From: Schinkia azotoformans LMG 9581
Lineage (GTDB): Bacteria; Bacillota; Bacilli; Bacillales; Bacillaceae_J
Reading direction: 5' to 3'
DNA: 64,000 nucleotides
NCBI RefSeq assembly: GCF_000307855.1
Contig: NZ_AJLR01000111.1
Span: 1-64,000, forward strand
In this document: in pieces, positions 39,787-49,185 of the stretch
How the letters are laid out: every line of letters begins with the position of its first letter
How positions within the stretch are numbered: the stretch's first letter is position 1
The notes under the pieces: generated by a model
The model's input: only the letters and a program-made list of their open reading frames with translations
Databases searched by the model: none
What the model was told of the DNA's origin: nothing
Translations under genes and position numbers: made by a program

Positions 39787-40359
39787 TTATTGTTTAATGG
39801 AAAGTGTCTTAAAGCTTTCGATAACCTGAATATAATGATCCTTTGATACGACAGGAATTCCTTTCTTTAATTCCTCCTGCTGCCTACTTTCAAGTTTACT
39901 AATATCAATTTGGAAGAAAGACTGGATCACTTCTTCAGATTCTGCTGGCAAGCCTTTGAAGATGGTTAATGTTCCGTCCTCAGATATTCCGAAATAGCCA
40001 TTCGCTTTTAGTAGTGGAGAGATATCATCGACCGCTTTTCTAAATATCATCTGTCCTTCTTTTTGATCCACCAATTGCCAATCACGATATTGTGCCCAAA
40101 AGTCCTCCATAGACCAAATCGTTTCCGTGACAGTCTCCTCACTTGTATTCCCATCAAGATATTGTTGTTGTAAAATTACATTTACGGTTAGCGGTCCAGT
40201 AACTTCGAGCGCTTGGGTCTCTTCTTTGATTTGTTCAATTTTTACTCCATTATTCTCAGCAGCCGTATGATAGAGCAAAAAGAATATAGAAAAACCTGCG
40301 ATTACTAGACTTAAAACTAAATACTTCACGGCATGAGCCCTCTTAAATAAAGGAGTCAT
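39787..40359 (-). CDS. bofC: Forespore intercompartmental signalling protein BofC
   Basis: 190 residues. An N-terminal hydrophobic segment (YLVLSLVIAGFSIFFLLYH) acts as signal or anchor, followed by a secreted domain with WSMEDFWAQYRDWQLVDQKEGQMIFRK and GYFGISEDGTLTIFKG. In B. subtilis BofC is made in the forespore, exported to the intermembrane space, and inhibits SpoIVB signalling for pro-sigma-K processing. ATG 40359 lies five bases after GAGGTGA. spoIVFA and spoIVFB, acting in the same checkpoint, are also in this window. Confidence 0.9.
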   Translation of the reverse strand: MTPLFKRAHAVKYLVLSLVIAGFSIFFLLYHTAAENNGVKIEQIKEETQALEVTGPLTVNVILQQQYLDGNTSEETVTETIWSMEDFWAQYRDWQLVDQKEGQMIFRKAVDDISPLLKANGYFGISEDGTLTIFKGLPAESEEVIQSFFQIDISKLESRQQEELKKGIPVVSKDHYIQVIESFKTLSIKQ

Positions 40360-40383
40360 AATGGTCACCTCGATTTTGATTAA

Positions 40384-40441
40384 ATAAAAAAACTTCTATT
40401 CTGGTGTCACTATTAGTTTCACCATGGAATAGAAGTTTTAT
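40384..40441 (-). terminator. Terminator after the coxA-like gene
   Basis: Minus-strand stem AAACTTCTATTC/GAATAGAAGTTT with a loop of about 25 bases, followed by TTTTATTT. Confidence 0.75.
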
Positions 40442-40471
40442 CCTAAATACTGTAGAATTTTTCTCAATTAT

Positions 40472-41059
40472 TTACTTCCGTGACCCGAACATTCCTTTGT
40501 CAGTAACAACTCTTACTTCCCGCCCATTTGCCATTCCTTCTACAATTCGGCGGACCTTCTTTTCAATAGCTTGGCTGTCATCATCGTCCGTATCAATGAC
40601 AACCAAAATTGTATTACCATCGATAATGGCTGCAACATCATTGACATTGGCAACATGTTCAATGCGATCCGTTATTCTTTGGGCAACGATGTTATCATGA
40701 CCGGTATTATATGATCTTGTTGGAACACCGTTGAAAGTGGTATTTAAATGTCCATGATAATTATAGTCATCATAGCCATAATTCCCATCACCATATTTTG
40801 AAAAAGCCCCATCTTGCTCACCTAAGTCATTTCCTCCATTAAGAGTCCGCACTTGGTTAACCATGTGCTGATCATTAAACCCACGGTCATTGATAAATCG
40901 AAAAGCCCCGGAATCGCGATTTGCATTTTTATCATTCGAATAAAACGCGACTTGTTCTAGCGGTGAATTTTCATCTTGAGCCGAATCATTAATACCACAG
41001 CCTGTAAGAGCAAAGCCGATCATTATCATTATTGAAAGCGATAAAAGTATACCTCTCAT
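40472..41059 (-). CDS. coxA: YhcN/YlaJ family sporulation lipoprotein (CoxA-like)
   Basis: 195-residue lipoprotein. The signal peptide MRGILLSLSIMIMIGFALTGCG ends in a lipobox with Cys 21. An Asn/Asp/Gly/Tyr-rich middle region follows. The C-terminal domain has DRIEHVANVNDVAAIIDGNTILVVIDTDDDDSQAIEKKVRRIV, typical of YhcN/YlaJ proteins. The place between bofC and safA is that of coxA in B. subtilis, a spore cortex protein. ATG 41059 has GGGAGG nine bases before; the upstream ATG lacks a ribosome site. Confidence 0.82.
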   Translation of the reverse strand: MRGILLSLSIMIMIGFALTGCGINDSAQDENSPLEQVAFYSNDKNANRDSGAFRFINDRGFNDQHMVNQVRTLNGGNDLGEQDGAFSKYGDGNYGYDDYNYHGHLNTTFNGVPTRSYNTGHDNIVAQRITDRIEHVANVNDVAAIIDGNTILVVIDTDDDDSQAIEKKVRRIVEGMANGREVRVVTDKGMFGSRK

Positions 41060-41185
41060 GCCGAAAAGCCTCCCGCCATTTTTAGAGGATTTTGGGGACA
41101 TTTTTTTGGGTCCCATTGTTAGGTTGGCAGATGGAGGCTTATTTTACTCTTTTATTTAGCTGGTAACTTTTACATAGTGCTACTT

Positions 41186-41926
41186 TTAGAACTTTGGCGG
41201 GTGTGCAGCCAAGTTTCTTTTGTGTTCTGAACGTCTATGGAGCCTTTCAATAATCTCACGGTCTTTTTCCGGGATTTCTTCACCATTTAAATAGCGGTCA
41301 ATCGTATCGTAGGTTGTCCCCATTTCATTTTCATCTGTTTGTCCTTCCCAAAGGCCGGCACTTGGTGATTTTGTAATAATAGGCTCGGGTACACCGAGTT
41401 CCTCGGCCATTTCCCTTACTTCACCTTTAGTTAAATGTACAAGGGGAACGAGGTCAACTCCACCATCCCCGTATTTTGTAAAATAGCCTGTATACCATTC
41501 GGCGGCATTATCCGTGCCAATTACCAAATACCCATAATTATTAGCAACCGTATAGAGGGTGCTCATTCTGAGACGTGCTCTTAAATTGGCATCACCTAAT
41601 GTGAGAGACTTTTCATTGAGTTCTCCAATTCCCTTAAGTTGATCTTGAATTTGTGAGAAGAGAAGCTGATGTGATTCGGTTAAATCAATTGTTAAAGCTT
41701 TTATCCCGCTGCCTTCAACAACAAGCATTGCATCCTCTTGATCTTTAGGATTGCTTTTACACGGCATGATGACTCCCATTGAATCATTTGGAAAAGCCTT
41801 TTTAATTAGATAAGCGACAACGGCAGAATCGATTCCTCCTGATATACCAACGATTGCACCATTAAGACCTGCACCTTTTACTTGCTCCTGGAGCCAGTTT
41901 ACAAGCTGTTCTATTTTTTGCTTCAT
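41186..41926 (-). CDS. nadE: NH3-dependent NAD+ synthetase
   Basis: 246 residues. Amidates deamido-NAD with ammonia and ATP, the last step of NAD synthesis. The PP-loop is VGISGGIDSAVVAYL near 25-38. Later come LGDANLRARLRMSTLYTVAN near 128 and GTDNAAEWYTGYFTKYGDGGVDLVPL near 155. It lacks a glutaminase domain. AAGGAAG precedes ATG. It is separated from the nadABC operon only by safA, so most NAD synthesis genes are here. Confidence 0.95.
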   Translation of the reverse strand: MKQKIEQLVNWLQEQVKGAGLNGAIVGISGGIDSAVVAYLIKKAFPNDSMGVIMPCKSNPKDQEDAMLVVEGSGIKALTIDLTESHQLLFSQIQDQLKGIGELNEKSLTLGDANLRARLRMSTLYTVANNYGYLVIGTDNAAEWYTGYFTKYGDGGVDLVPLVHLTKGEVREMAEELGVPEPIITKSPSAGLWEGQTDENEMGTTYDTIDRYLNGEEIPEKDREIIERLHRRSEHKRNLAAHPPKF

Positions 41927-42000
41927 TTTTTTCTTCCTTTCAACCGATTCTATTTTTGCACTTTAAGCAAGTTTAACTTTGTTATGGTTTAAAGTATAAG

Positions 42001-42045
42001 AAAAAACATCGCAATTTGCCATTATGGGCAAATTACGTGTTTTTC
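42001..42045 (-). promoter_or_regulatory. Leader hairpin upstream of nadE
   Basis: GAAAAACA..AATTTGCC / GGCAAATT..TGTTTTTTC form a stem with an unpaired bulge on the minus strand, ending in a T run, about 75 bases before nadE. It follows the safA terminator and could be a second terminator or an attenuator. Confidence 0.45.
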
Positions 42046-42062
42046 TAATCCATATTATCACA

Positions 42063-42097
42063 GAAAAAGAGGCGATGGTATTATAATCGCCTCTTTA
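42063..42097 (-). terminator. Terminator after safA
   Basis: Minus-strand stem AAAGAGGCGAT/ATCGCCTCTTT followed by TTC, about 20 bases past the safA stop codon. Confidence 0.85.
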
Positions 42098-42115
42098 GCC
42101 AGTTTCTATTTATTT

Positions 42116-43612
42116 TTACCACTCATCTTCTTCATCATCTAAAACATCATTTCTAAATGAAGGTTCACCAAAATTTGTTGCAGGCATCTGTGTTTGGAAT
42201 TGTGCAAACGGAAATTCAGGCGGCGCAAATGTTCCTTGAGGTGCTTGAGGTCCTGCACCTGCAAAACCTGTTTGTGGTGCCCCGAATCCTGCTGGCGGGA
42301 TGCCGCCATAGCCTCCTTGTGGACCTCCAAATCCAGTTTGCATTGTTGGCATTCCAGTAAAACCAGTTGGTACACCCATAGTGCCTACAGGGACACTGCC
42401 ATATCCAGACGGGACTCCTGCAACACCCGTTGGCATACCTCCATAACCTGCTGGCGGGATGCCGCTAAATCCGGCTCCTGGTACTCCTCCATAACCTGCT
42501 AGCGGGATGCTGCTAAATCCGGCTCCTGGTACCCCTCCATAACCTGCTGGTGGGATGCCGCTAAATCCGGCTCCTGGTACCCCTCCATAGCCTGCCGGTG
42601 GGATGCCGCTAAATCCGGCTCCTGGTACCCCTCCATAGCCCGCAGGCATCGCTCCGAAGGCAGGAGGGTCCAGCTTAGGTCCGCCACAACCACAATCTCC
42701 ACCTGCAGCTGTCATTTGGCTAACTGGTGCTGCCGGTGCATTTATTGGTGAAAGGCCTGGATACATTTGTTCTATACCATCATTTTCATCATCAAACATC
42801 GCCGGACTAATAGCCGTTGGTTGCGGTGTAAAAGGTGCCCCCTGCATTTCCGGCATCGCACCGTATCCTGCTGGATTAAACATACCCGCCTGCATTCCAT
42901 AAGGAACAGCAACAGGTGGACATGGATATGGCGGACATGGCATCGGTGGACATGGCATTGGCTGAAAACCACACGGTAATCCTGAGCCAGGCATTAAACC
43001 AGTCATTGGTACACAAGGGTAAGCCGGTGGAGGTTCCGGCAACGGTAGAGCTGGCATTGTCGGTGGCACTACTGGTTCTTCTTTAACTTCCTCAACTGGT
43101 TTTTCTTTCACTGGTGCCTCTTTAATTGGAAAAGTAGGTATGTTGAATGTATAATTATACATATTTTGTTCGATATTATAATCAATTTCAGATTGTTCAA
43201 TAGGCATTTGTGGTATTGGTGGCAGCACAATTGGCGTTTCTTTTATCACCGGAGGAACAGGCATTTCCTTCGGTACGACTGGTGTTGGTATGATTTTTTG
43301 TGGCATTTCTTTTGGCACAACAGGCATTGGTGCTGGGGTTGGCTGAATTGGCTTCGGCATTTGTGTTGGCGGCATTTGTATCGGCATTTCCTTCGGTGCC
43401 AAATGTGATAAGGACACCTCTTCTTTTGAATGCGGATTTCCGTGTTTCTTGACGGGCACACTGCCGGTTGGAATTTTAATTTTCATACCAGGCATAATCA
43501 TATCAGGATTGCTGAGCTGGGTATTTACTTGTTTTAGCTCGTTAAAATCTACACCATATTTTTGGGCGATTTTCCATAGTGTATCGCCTTTTTGCACGAT
43601 ATGAATTTTCAC
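42116..43612 (-). CDS. safA: Spore coat/cortex morphogenetic protein SafA
   Basis: 498 residues. An N-terminal LysM domain at 1-50 (VKIHIVQKGDTLWKIAQKYGVDFNELKQVN) binds cortex peptidoglycan. A long Pro/Met/Glu-rich region follows, then cysteine-proline repeats (PMPCPPYPCPP), then Gly-rich repeats with four tandem 16-residue units (AGYGGVPGAGFSGIPP). SafA organises the inner coat in B. subtilis, where it is 387 residues, so this one is longer. GTG 43612 follows AGGAGG; the longer reading adds 29 residues without a ribosome site. Confidence 0.92.
   Translation of the reverse strand: MKIHIVQKGDTLWKIAQKYGVDFNELKQVNTQLSNPDMIMPGMKIKIPTGSVPVKKHGNPHSKEEVSLSHLAPKEMPIQMPPTQMPKPIQPTPAPMPVVPKEMPQKIIPTPVVPKEMPVPPVIKETPIVLPPIPQMPIEQSEIDYNIEQNMYNYTFNIPTFPIKEAPVKEKPVEEVKEEPVVPPTMPALPLPEPPPAYPCVPMTGLMPGSGLPCGFQPMPCPPMPCPPYPCPPVAVPYGMQAGMFNPAGYGAMPEMQGAPFTPQPTAISPAMFDDENDGIEQMYPGLSPINAPAAPVSQMTAAGGDCGCGGPKLDPPAFGAMPAGYGGVPGAGFSGIPPAGYGGVPGAGFSGIPPAGYGGVPGAGFSSIPLAGYGGVPGAGFSGIPPAGYGGMPTGVAGVPSGYGSVPVGTMGVPTGFTGMPTMQTGFGGPQGGYGGIPPAGFGAPQTGFAGAGPQAPQGTFAPPEFPFAQFQTQMPATNFGEPSFRNDVLDDEEDEW
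42440..42650 (-). repeat. 48-bp tandem repeats inside safA
   Basis: About four copies of a 48-base unit encoding AGYGGVPGAGFSGIPP. Copies differ by a few bases (one reads SSIPLA), so the array is recent and could vary in number between strains. Confidence 0.9.
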
Positions 43613-43723
43613 GGTGCATAAACCTCCTCTAAAAAAGTCTTTATCATTATATGGGCTCATGGGCAAAATGCTACCTTTATTTATCTTCTTTCGTAACAAT
43701 TTATGCTAAAAAAATAATTTTAT

Positions 43724-43755
43724 GAAAAAAGCCGATACGAAATGTATCAGCTTTT
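43724..43755 (-). terminator. Terminator after nadA
   Basis: Minus-strand stem AAAGCTGATAC/GTATCGGCTTT (one G-U) with ATTTC loop and TTT, right after the nadA stop codon. Confidence 0.85.
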
Positions 43756-44863
43756 ACACGATTTTTAACATTTTATCTAATGCAAGCAACGCATCTTTTG
43801 CAATTTCTTGATCAACAGTGATTTGATTGAACTGTTCCTTTTGTTCAATCGTTTCCAGCGCCCATAATAAATGTGGTAAATCAATTCGATTCATAGTCAT
43901 ACAAGGACACATATTCGGATTCAGTGACATAATTTCTTTATCCGGATGTTCAGCAATAATTCTTTTCACAAGGTTCATTTCTGTCCCGATTGCCCATTTG
44001 CTGCCAGCTGGGGCCTTTTTGATTGTTTCAATAATATAACTTGTTGAACCATTGTAATCAGATTCTTTCACAACTTCATGACTGCATTCAGGATGGACAA
44101 GAATATTCATATCCGGCTTCGTTCTACGAATTTCTTCCACATTTTCTACAGTAAAGCTTTCATGCACGGAACAGTGACCCTTCCATAATATTACTTTTAC
44201 ATTTTCAAGGTCGCCGTCATATTCAAATTTATCATGAATCGGATCCCAAACTGCCATTTGCTCCAATGGAATTCCTAAATCAACACATGTGTTACGGCCT
44301 AAATGCTGATCCGGTAGGAATAACAGGCGCTCTTTTTGAGATAATGCCCACTCAATCATTTTTTTCGCATTTGAGGATGTTACAGTTGCACCGCCATTCC
44401 GGCCACAGAATGCTTTAATTGCTGCAGTAGAGTTAATATAAGTAACTGGAAGAACCGTGTCACCAAATGTTTCTTGGAGCACCTTCCAGGCTCTTTCTGT
44501 TTGCTCCATATCGGCCATATCGGCCATCGAACAGCCTGCTCTCATATCAGGCAAAATCACCATCTGATCGCCTCTAGTTAACATATCAGCCGTTTCAGCC
44601 ATAAAGTGAACGCCGCAAAATACAATATATTCAGCTTTATCATTCTTGGCTGCCAATTGTGCCAAGCGTAATGAATCCCCTGTTGCATCCGCAAATTGAA
44701 CTACCTCATCCTTTTGATAGTGATGACAAGGTAGGAATAATCTTTCACCAAACTTTTCCTTTATTTCACGGACTCGATTTTCCATTTCTTCAACACTCAT
44801 ATTTTTATAACGTTCAGGAATCGTTGTATTATTTTTCGCTGATAAAACATCCAAAATCCCCAT
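43754..44863 (-). CDS. nadA: Quinolinate synthase NadA
   Basis: 369-residue 4Fe-4S enzyme that condenses iminoaspartate (from NadB) with dihydroxyacetone phosphate to quinolinate. Visible regions include [16 protein letters not shown] near 45, [12 protein letters not shown] near 88, [12 protein letters not shown] near 108, HPECSHEVV near 258 and [13 protein letters not shown] near 320, holding the likely cluster cysteines. This is the long Bacillus-type NadA. The ATG overlaps the nadC stop codon. Last gene of nadB-nadC-nadA. Confidence 0.97.
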   Translation of the reverse strand: MGILDVLSAKNNTTIPERYKNMSVEEMENRVREIKEKFGERLFLPCHHYQKDEVVQFADATGDSLRLAQLAAKNDKAEYIVFCGVHFMAETADMLTRGDQMVILPDMRAGCSMADMADMEQTERAWKVLQETFGDTVLPVTYINSTAAIKAFCGRNGGATVTSSNAKKMIEWALSQKERLLFLPDQHLGRNTCVDLGIPLEQMAVWDPIHDKFEYDGDLENVKVILWKGHCSVHESFTVENVEEIRRTKPDMNILVHPECSHEVVKESDYNGSTSYIIETIKKAPAGSKWAIGTEMNLVKRIIAEHPDKEIMSLNPNMCPCMTMNRIDLPHLLWALETIEQKEQFNQITVDQEIAKDALLALDKMLKIV

Positions 44864-45705
44864 TATTTCACTCCCCCTTCAAGATTAAAGCTGATATCCA
44901 GTGCAGTTACAGAATGTGTTAGCATTCCCAGTGAAATATAATCAACCATTGTATCGCGATAATTTCCAATCGTCTCGAGTGTAAGACCGCCAGAAATTTC
45001 GGTTACGATTCCTTTAGGGACGAGCTTTACATACTCAGCAACCTCTTCTGGTGAGCGATTATCAAACATAATGACATCCGCACCGGCTTCAACAGCCTCT
45101 AACACCTGTTCCTTTGATTCTGTTTCAACTTCAATTTTAACCATATGTCCAGCCTGTGAACGCACCTTTGAAACGGCTTCCTTAATTCCGCCTGCAAATG
45201 TAATATGGTTGTCCTTTATCATGACACCGTCATATAAACCAAATCGATGATTATAGCCGCCTCCACAACGAACTGCATATTTATCTAACATACGTAAGCC
45301 CGGCATTGTTTTTCTTGTATCACAAATTTTAGTATGATCACTATTAAGAGCTTGAACAGCCGCATGAGTAGCTGTTGCTACTCCACTCATCCGTTGCATA
45401 AGATTTAAAATAACCCGTTCAGCACTTAATAAATAAGCGACAGGTCCATGAACAGAAGCGATGACGTCTCCTTTTTTAACCAGCTCTCCATCTTGCTTAT
45501 AAAGGGTTACTTCAATTGATGGGTCAAAAAAGGCATATGCTTCTTTGATAATATCGACTCCCGCTAACACACCGTCATTCTTAACTAGAAAATTTCCTTT
45601 TGACACTTTTTCTAACGGGAATATATACTCACTCGTTAAATCTAATTCTCCTAAATCCTCAATAAAAAACTCTTGTAATTGTTTACGCAGCTTTACCTTG
45701 TTCAT
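44863..45705 (-). CDS. nadC: Nicotinate-nucleotide pyrophosphorylase NadC
   Basis: 280 residues. Converts quinolinate and PRPP to nicotinate mononucleotide. Conserved segments are [16 protein letters not shown] near 95, [40 protein letters not shown] at 133-172 and [13 protein letters not shown] near 200. Length is typical. ATG follows GAGGATTG. It overlaps nadB and nadA by a few bases, which suggests coupled translation. Confidence 0.97.
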   Translation of the reverse strand: MNKVKLRKQLQEFFIEDLGELDLTSEYIFPLEKVSKGNFLVKNDGVLAGVDIIKEAYAFFDPSIEVTLYKQDGELVKKGDVIASVHGPVAYLLSAERVILNLMQRMSGVATATHAAVQALNSDHTKICDTRKTMPGLRMLDKYAVRCGGGYNHRFGLYDGVMIKDNHITFAGGIKEAVSKVRSQAGHMVKIEVETESKEQVLEAVEAGADVIMFDNRSPEEVAEYVKLVPKGIVTEISGGLTLETIGNYRDTMVDYISLGMLTHSVTALDISFNLEGGVK

Positions 45706-47270
45706 TTTTGAGCAATCCTCTCATTATTTTTTATTAATTTACGAACAATTTTTTTCTTTGTCCAATTCGTTTCTTCTTCGGGAAAATCTGAACGGTAATG
45801 TCCACCGCGGCTTTCTTCTCGCATTAAAGCTGATGTGGTAATAAGCCAGGCTGCTTGAAGCATGTTATAAACGCCAATTTGTTCATGGGTTAGAGCATCT
45901 AGGTCAAAGTTTTTATCTTCAGAAGGCAAGTACCGTTCCAACCATTCTATTGCGGTCTGTAAGCTTGTTTTATCCCGAATAATGCCGACATATTTCATCA
46001 TAACGGTTTTTATTTCTTCCTCTTCGGGCAAATGAAGCTCTTTACACGTTTTATCATCTGATTCAATCGTCGGAATATCAAAGACCTCTGATCGTTCAAA
46101 AGCAAGGTGTTCAGCCAATTCCGTTGCAAATACAATTCCTTCAAGCAACGAATTACTTGCCAACCTGTTCGCACCGTGTACACCCGTACAAGCAACCTCA
46201 CCAATCGCATATAGATGCTCTACTGATGTTTGTCCCTGTTGGTTAACTTCAACGCCCCCCATGTGAAAATGGGCGCCTGGAACAACTGGTATTCTCCCCG
46301 CTGTTAGATCTACTCCATTTTCTACACATAACTCAGTGATTGTTGGAAAGCGTTTTTTAAAATCTTTTATCATCGAAATATCTAAAAATATTTGTTCTCC
46401 ATTTAAAACGGCACGGTTAATTTCTCTTGCCACAACATCTCTTGGAGCTAGATCCTCTAGAGGGTGAATGCCATGCATTAAGCGCTTCCCACCCTCTGTA
46501 ATTAGAACAGCACCTTCTCCTCGGACTGCCTCGGAAATTAAGCCTTTTACTTCTCCATTGACATATAGTAATGTCGGATGGAATTGAACAAACTCCAAAT
46601 CTACTAAATTAGCACCTGCACGGTAGGCTAAGACAAGCCCATCACCGGTCACTGTTGGGTCATTTGATGTAAATGAATATAAGCCACCACTGCCGCCTGC
46701 TGCCAAAATAGTATCCCTTGAATAAATTATTTTAGACCTTCCGGAATTTGTTTTCACCTTTATCCCAAAACAATGATTCTCTTCGACTAGTAAATCAACA
46801 ACTAACATATTTTCAATAATTTTCACCTTTGGATTAATACGAAGGCGATTCAGCATGAAGTCAACAAGAGCTTTTCCGGTAGCATCCCCACCGGCATGAA
46901 GAATTCTTCTTATCCCATGTGCACCTTCCTGCCCAAGAACGAGATGCCCCCTTGCATCTTTATCAAAGGACATTCCTTTATCAATCAAGGCACGAAGTAA
47001 TTCCGGCCCTCTTTGTACTAAGGTTTCAACGGCCTCTTCATCATTGTGGAAATTCCCGGCAACCATTGTATCAGAAAAATGATTTGTCCAATGATCATTG
47101 CGGGATATTGCTGCTGCTACACCACCCTGCGCTCGGCATGAATTACTATTTTCTTTTTTTGACTTTGTGATAATAATCACATTCTTATGATAACTTAAAC
47201 GATCTGCCGCTACCAACGCAGCAATGCCACTTCCAATAATGACAACATCTGCGATATGTCTATCAGTCAT
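45702..47270 (-). CDS. nadB: L-aspartate oxidase NadB
   Basis: 522-residue FAD enzyme that oxidises aspartate to iminoaspartate, the first step of NAD synthesis. The Rossmann motif is VVIIGSGIAALVAADRL near residue 8. Others include RAQGGVAAAI near 48, HAGGDATGKALVDFM near 130 and GAHFHMGGVEVN near 345. ATG 47270 lies nine bases after GGGGG; an upstream ATG adds six residues. First gene of nadBCA, divergent from nifS and its regulator nadR. Confidence 0.96.
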   Translation of the reverse strand: MTDRHIADVVIIGSGIAALVAADRLSYHKNVIIITKSKKENSNSCRAQGGVAAAISRNDHWTNHFSDTMVAGNFHNDEEAVETLVQRGPELLRALIDKGMSFDKDARGHLVLGQEGAHGIRRILHAGGDATGKALVDFMLNRLRINPKVKIIENMLVVDLLVEENHCFGIKVKTNSGRSKIIYSRDTILAAGGSGGLYSFTSNDPTVTGDGLVLAYRAGANLVDLEFVQFHPTLLYVNGEVKGLISEAVRGEGAVLITEGGKRLMHGIHPLEDLAPRDVVAREINRAVLNGEQIFLDISMIKDFKKRFPTITELCVENGVDLTAGRIPVVPGAHFHMGGVEVNQQGQTSVEHLYAIGEVACTGVHGANRLASNSLLEGIVFATELAEHLAFERSEVFDIPTIESDDKTCKELHLPEEEEIKTVMMKYVGIIRDKTSLQTAIEWLERYLPSEDKNFDLDALTHEQIGVYNMLQAAWLITTSALMREESRGGHYRSDFPEEETNWTKKKIVRKLIKNNERIAQK

Positions 47271-47319
47271 TATCTGGAACCCCCACATCCTACCAATTAG
47301 GTTTAATATTGAAATCTAA

Positions 47320-47445
47320 AACAATTGTCTTGACACCTATATTTACACATAATTAAACTAATGACAAGAGTTTTTTTATGGCATTGTCACAATTCTGACA
47401 ATTATTACAAAAGACTTCATTAGTTGACACATTTCTCAACTAATG
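47320..47445. promoter_or_regulatory. Divergent promoter region with candidate NadR operators
   Basis: The 198-base space between nadB and nifS has ATTGTC/GACAAT arms with an 8-base centre at 47383-47402, CATTAGTTGA/TCAACTAATG arms with an 8-base centre at 47418-47445, and a TGTCTTGACA core near 47326. NadR (YrxA) represses both operons in B. subtilis with nicotinate as co-repressor. Which palindrome is the operator is not proved. Confidence 0.5.
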
Positions 47446-47468
47446 AAAACCGTTAGGAGAGGAATGTA

Positions 47469-48608
47469 ATGATCTATTTAGATTATGCAGCAACAACACC
47501 TATGAGTGAGAAAGCAATAAATGTATATAGTCAAGTGGCTACTGAGTATTACGGCAATTCAAGCAGCCTCCACGATATGGGCCTGGCAGCACAAACTATT
47601 TTAGAAGAATCAAGAAAAACGATAGCCGGTTTTTTTAATGGGGAGGCAAAAGGAGTTTATTTTACAAGCGGTGGCTCAGAGTCAAATTATTTTGCCATCC
47701 ATTCCTTACTTAAAGGGAATAATAAAAAGGGAAAGCATATTATTTCAACTAAATTAGAGCATTCATCTATTGCAAATACATTAGAAGATTTACAAAAAGA
47801 CGGTTATGAAATTACATTTGTTCCAGTCAATACTGAAGGAAGGGTTGAGTTAGAAGCACTATCTGAAGCAATCCGCCCAGATACTGTTTTGGCCTCTATT
47901 CATCATGGGAATTCGGAAATAGGAACGATTCAAGATTTAGTTGCGATTGGAGAGATATTAAAGAAACATGATATTATTTTTCATAGTGATTGTGTCCAAA
48001 CCTTTGGTAAGATTGAGATAGATGTTAAAAAAGCAAATCTAGACAGCATCTCAGTATCTAGCCATAAAATATACGGTCCAAAAGGGGTTGGCGCTTGCTA
48101 TATAAACCCATCCAGAACGTGGCAGCCTGTCATTCCGGGAACAACACACGAAAACAGTTTTAGACCCGGAACGGTTAACGTTCCAGGAATCGCCGCTTTC
48201 ATTACAGCTGCTGAAGAAGTTCTTCCAATTATGGACGTAGAACAGGAAAGATTTCAAGGTTTAAGAAGAAAGCTTGTTGACGGTATTCAAGGGGACGCCT
48301 GGAAAATATCTGAAGTAGGACCAAGCAGCAAGCGGTTGGAGCATATTATTGGACTATCTATAGCCGGAATTGAAGGTCAATATATCATGCTTGAGTGCAA
48401 CCGTTACGGAGTAGCGATTTCAACGGGCAGTGCCTGCGCCGTTGGCATGCAAAAACCTTCAAAGACTCTACTTGCCATTGGAAAATCCAAGGAAGAGGCG
48501 AAACAATTTATTCGTCTATCGCTTGGAAAATTAACAACGGATGCTGAAATAGAAGAAACGATCGATATCTTTCAAAGATTTTTAAAAAAGTATTTTAATG
48601 ATTTATAA
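47469..48608 (+). CDS. nifS: NAD-operon cysteine desulfurase NifS-like
   Basis: 379-residue PLP cysteine desulfurase. MIYLDYAATTPMSEKA at the N terminus, ISTKLEHSSIANTL near 98, SSHKIYGPKGVGACYI with the Schiff-base lysine near 200 and STGSACAVGM with the catalytic cysteine near 323. In B. subtilis nifS beside nadB supplies sulfur for the NadA iron-sulfur cluster. AGGAGAGG precedes ATG. It runs divergently from nadBCA and precedes nadR. It is a paralogue of iscS at 10685. Confidence 0.95.
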   Translation: MIYLDYAATTPMSEKAINVYSQVATEYYGNSSSLHDMGLAAQTILEESRKTIAGFFNGEAKGVYFTSGGSESNYFAIHSLLKGNNKKGKHIISTKLEHSSIANTLEDLQKDGYEITFVPVNTEGRVELEALSEAIRPDTVLASIHHGNSEIGTIQDLVAIGEILKKHDIIFHSDCVQTFGKIEIDVKKANLDSISVSSHKIYGPKGVGACYINPSRTWQPVIPGTTHENSFRPGTVNVPGIAAFITAAEEVLPIMDVEQERFQGLRRKLVDGIQGDAWKISEVGPSSKRLEHIIGLSIAGIEGQYIMLECNRYGVAISTGSACAVGMQKPSKTLLAIGKSKEEAKQFIRLSLGKLTTDAEIEETIDIFQRFLKKYFNDL

Positions 48609-48621
48609 GGGAGCGAAATTC

Positions 48622-49170
48622 ATGACTGGTGGAAAAAAGATACTCGGAGAAGAGAGGCGAAATTTGATCCTGGATTGGTTGAAGCTAAGTGACAAGCCGC
48701 TTACGGGAAGCTATATCGCTGAAAAGGTAAACGTGAGCCGGCAGGTGATCAGTCAGGATATAACATTACTTAAGGCCCGAAATGAACCAATCATTGCGAC
48801 ATCCCAAGGCTATCTTTATTTAAAAGAACAACAGTACAGTCGCCCTTCCAGGGTGATCATCAGTACCCATAATCCTGAGCAAACGAAAGAAGAGCTTTAT
48901 TTAATGGTTGACTGTGGGGTAACCGTTAAGGACGTCAAGGTTGAACACCCACTCTATGGAAATTTAACGGCACCGATTGGTGTTAGCAATCGAAGTGATG
49001 TTGACCAGTTTTATGAAAAAGTAAAAGCAACCAAAGCACCGCTTTTATTACAGCTTACAGGAGGACCCCATTCCCATACTATTGAAGCGGACAATGAGGA
49101 ACAGCTTGAACAAGCCATTCAAAAACTTACAGCTGCGGGTTTTATCATGAAAAATGCGACTTCCACCTGA
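48622..49170 (+). CDS. nadR: NAD biosynthesis repressor NadR (YrxA/NiaR)
   Basis: 182 residues. An N-terminal winged HTH at about 5-65 (ERRNLILDWLKLSDKPLTGSYIAEKVNVSRQVISQDI) is followed by the 3H domain with three conserved histidines (VEHPLYGN, GGPHSHTIEAD), which binds nickel and nicotinate. It represses nadBCA and nifS in B. subtilis. ATG 48622 lies eight bases after GGGAG; the longer reading overlaps nifS. Convergent with pheA; a shared terminator follows. Confidence 0.94.
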   Translation: MTGGKKILGEERRNLILDWLKLSDKPLTGSYIAEKVNVSRQVISQDITLLKARNEPIIATSQGYLYLKEQQYSRPSRVIISTHNPEQTKEELYLMVDCGVTVKDVKVEHPLYGNLTAPIGVSNRSDVDQFYEKVKATKAPLLLQLTGGPHSHTIEADNEEQLEQAIQKLTAAGFIMKNATST

Positions 49171-49185
49171 AGTCGCATTTTGTTA
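49149..49185. terminator. Bidirectional terminator between nadR and pheA
   Basis: AAAATGCGACTT/AAGTCGCATTTT, a perfect 12-bp stem with T runs on both strands. It overlaps both stop codons. Confidence 0.92.

Noticed and set aside
42157-43408. Several frames antisense to safA rich in Trp, His and Arg
   Set aside because: These come from the repetitive, proline/glycine-rich safA sequence read on the other strand.
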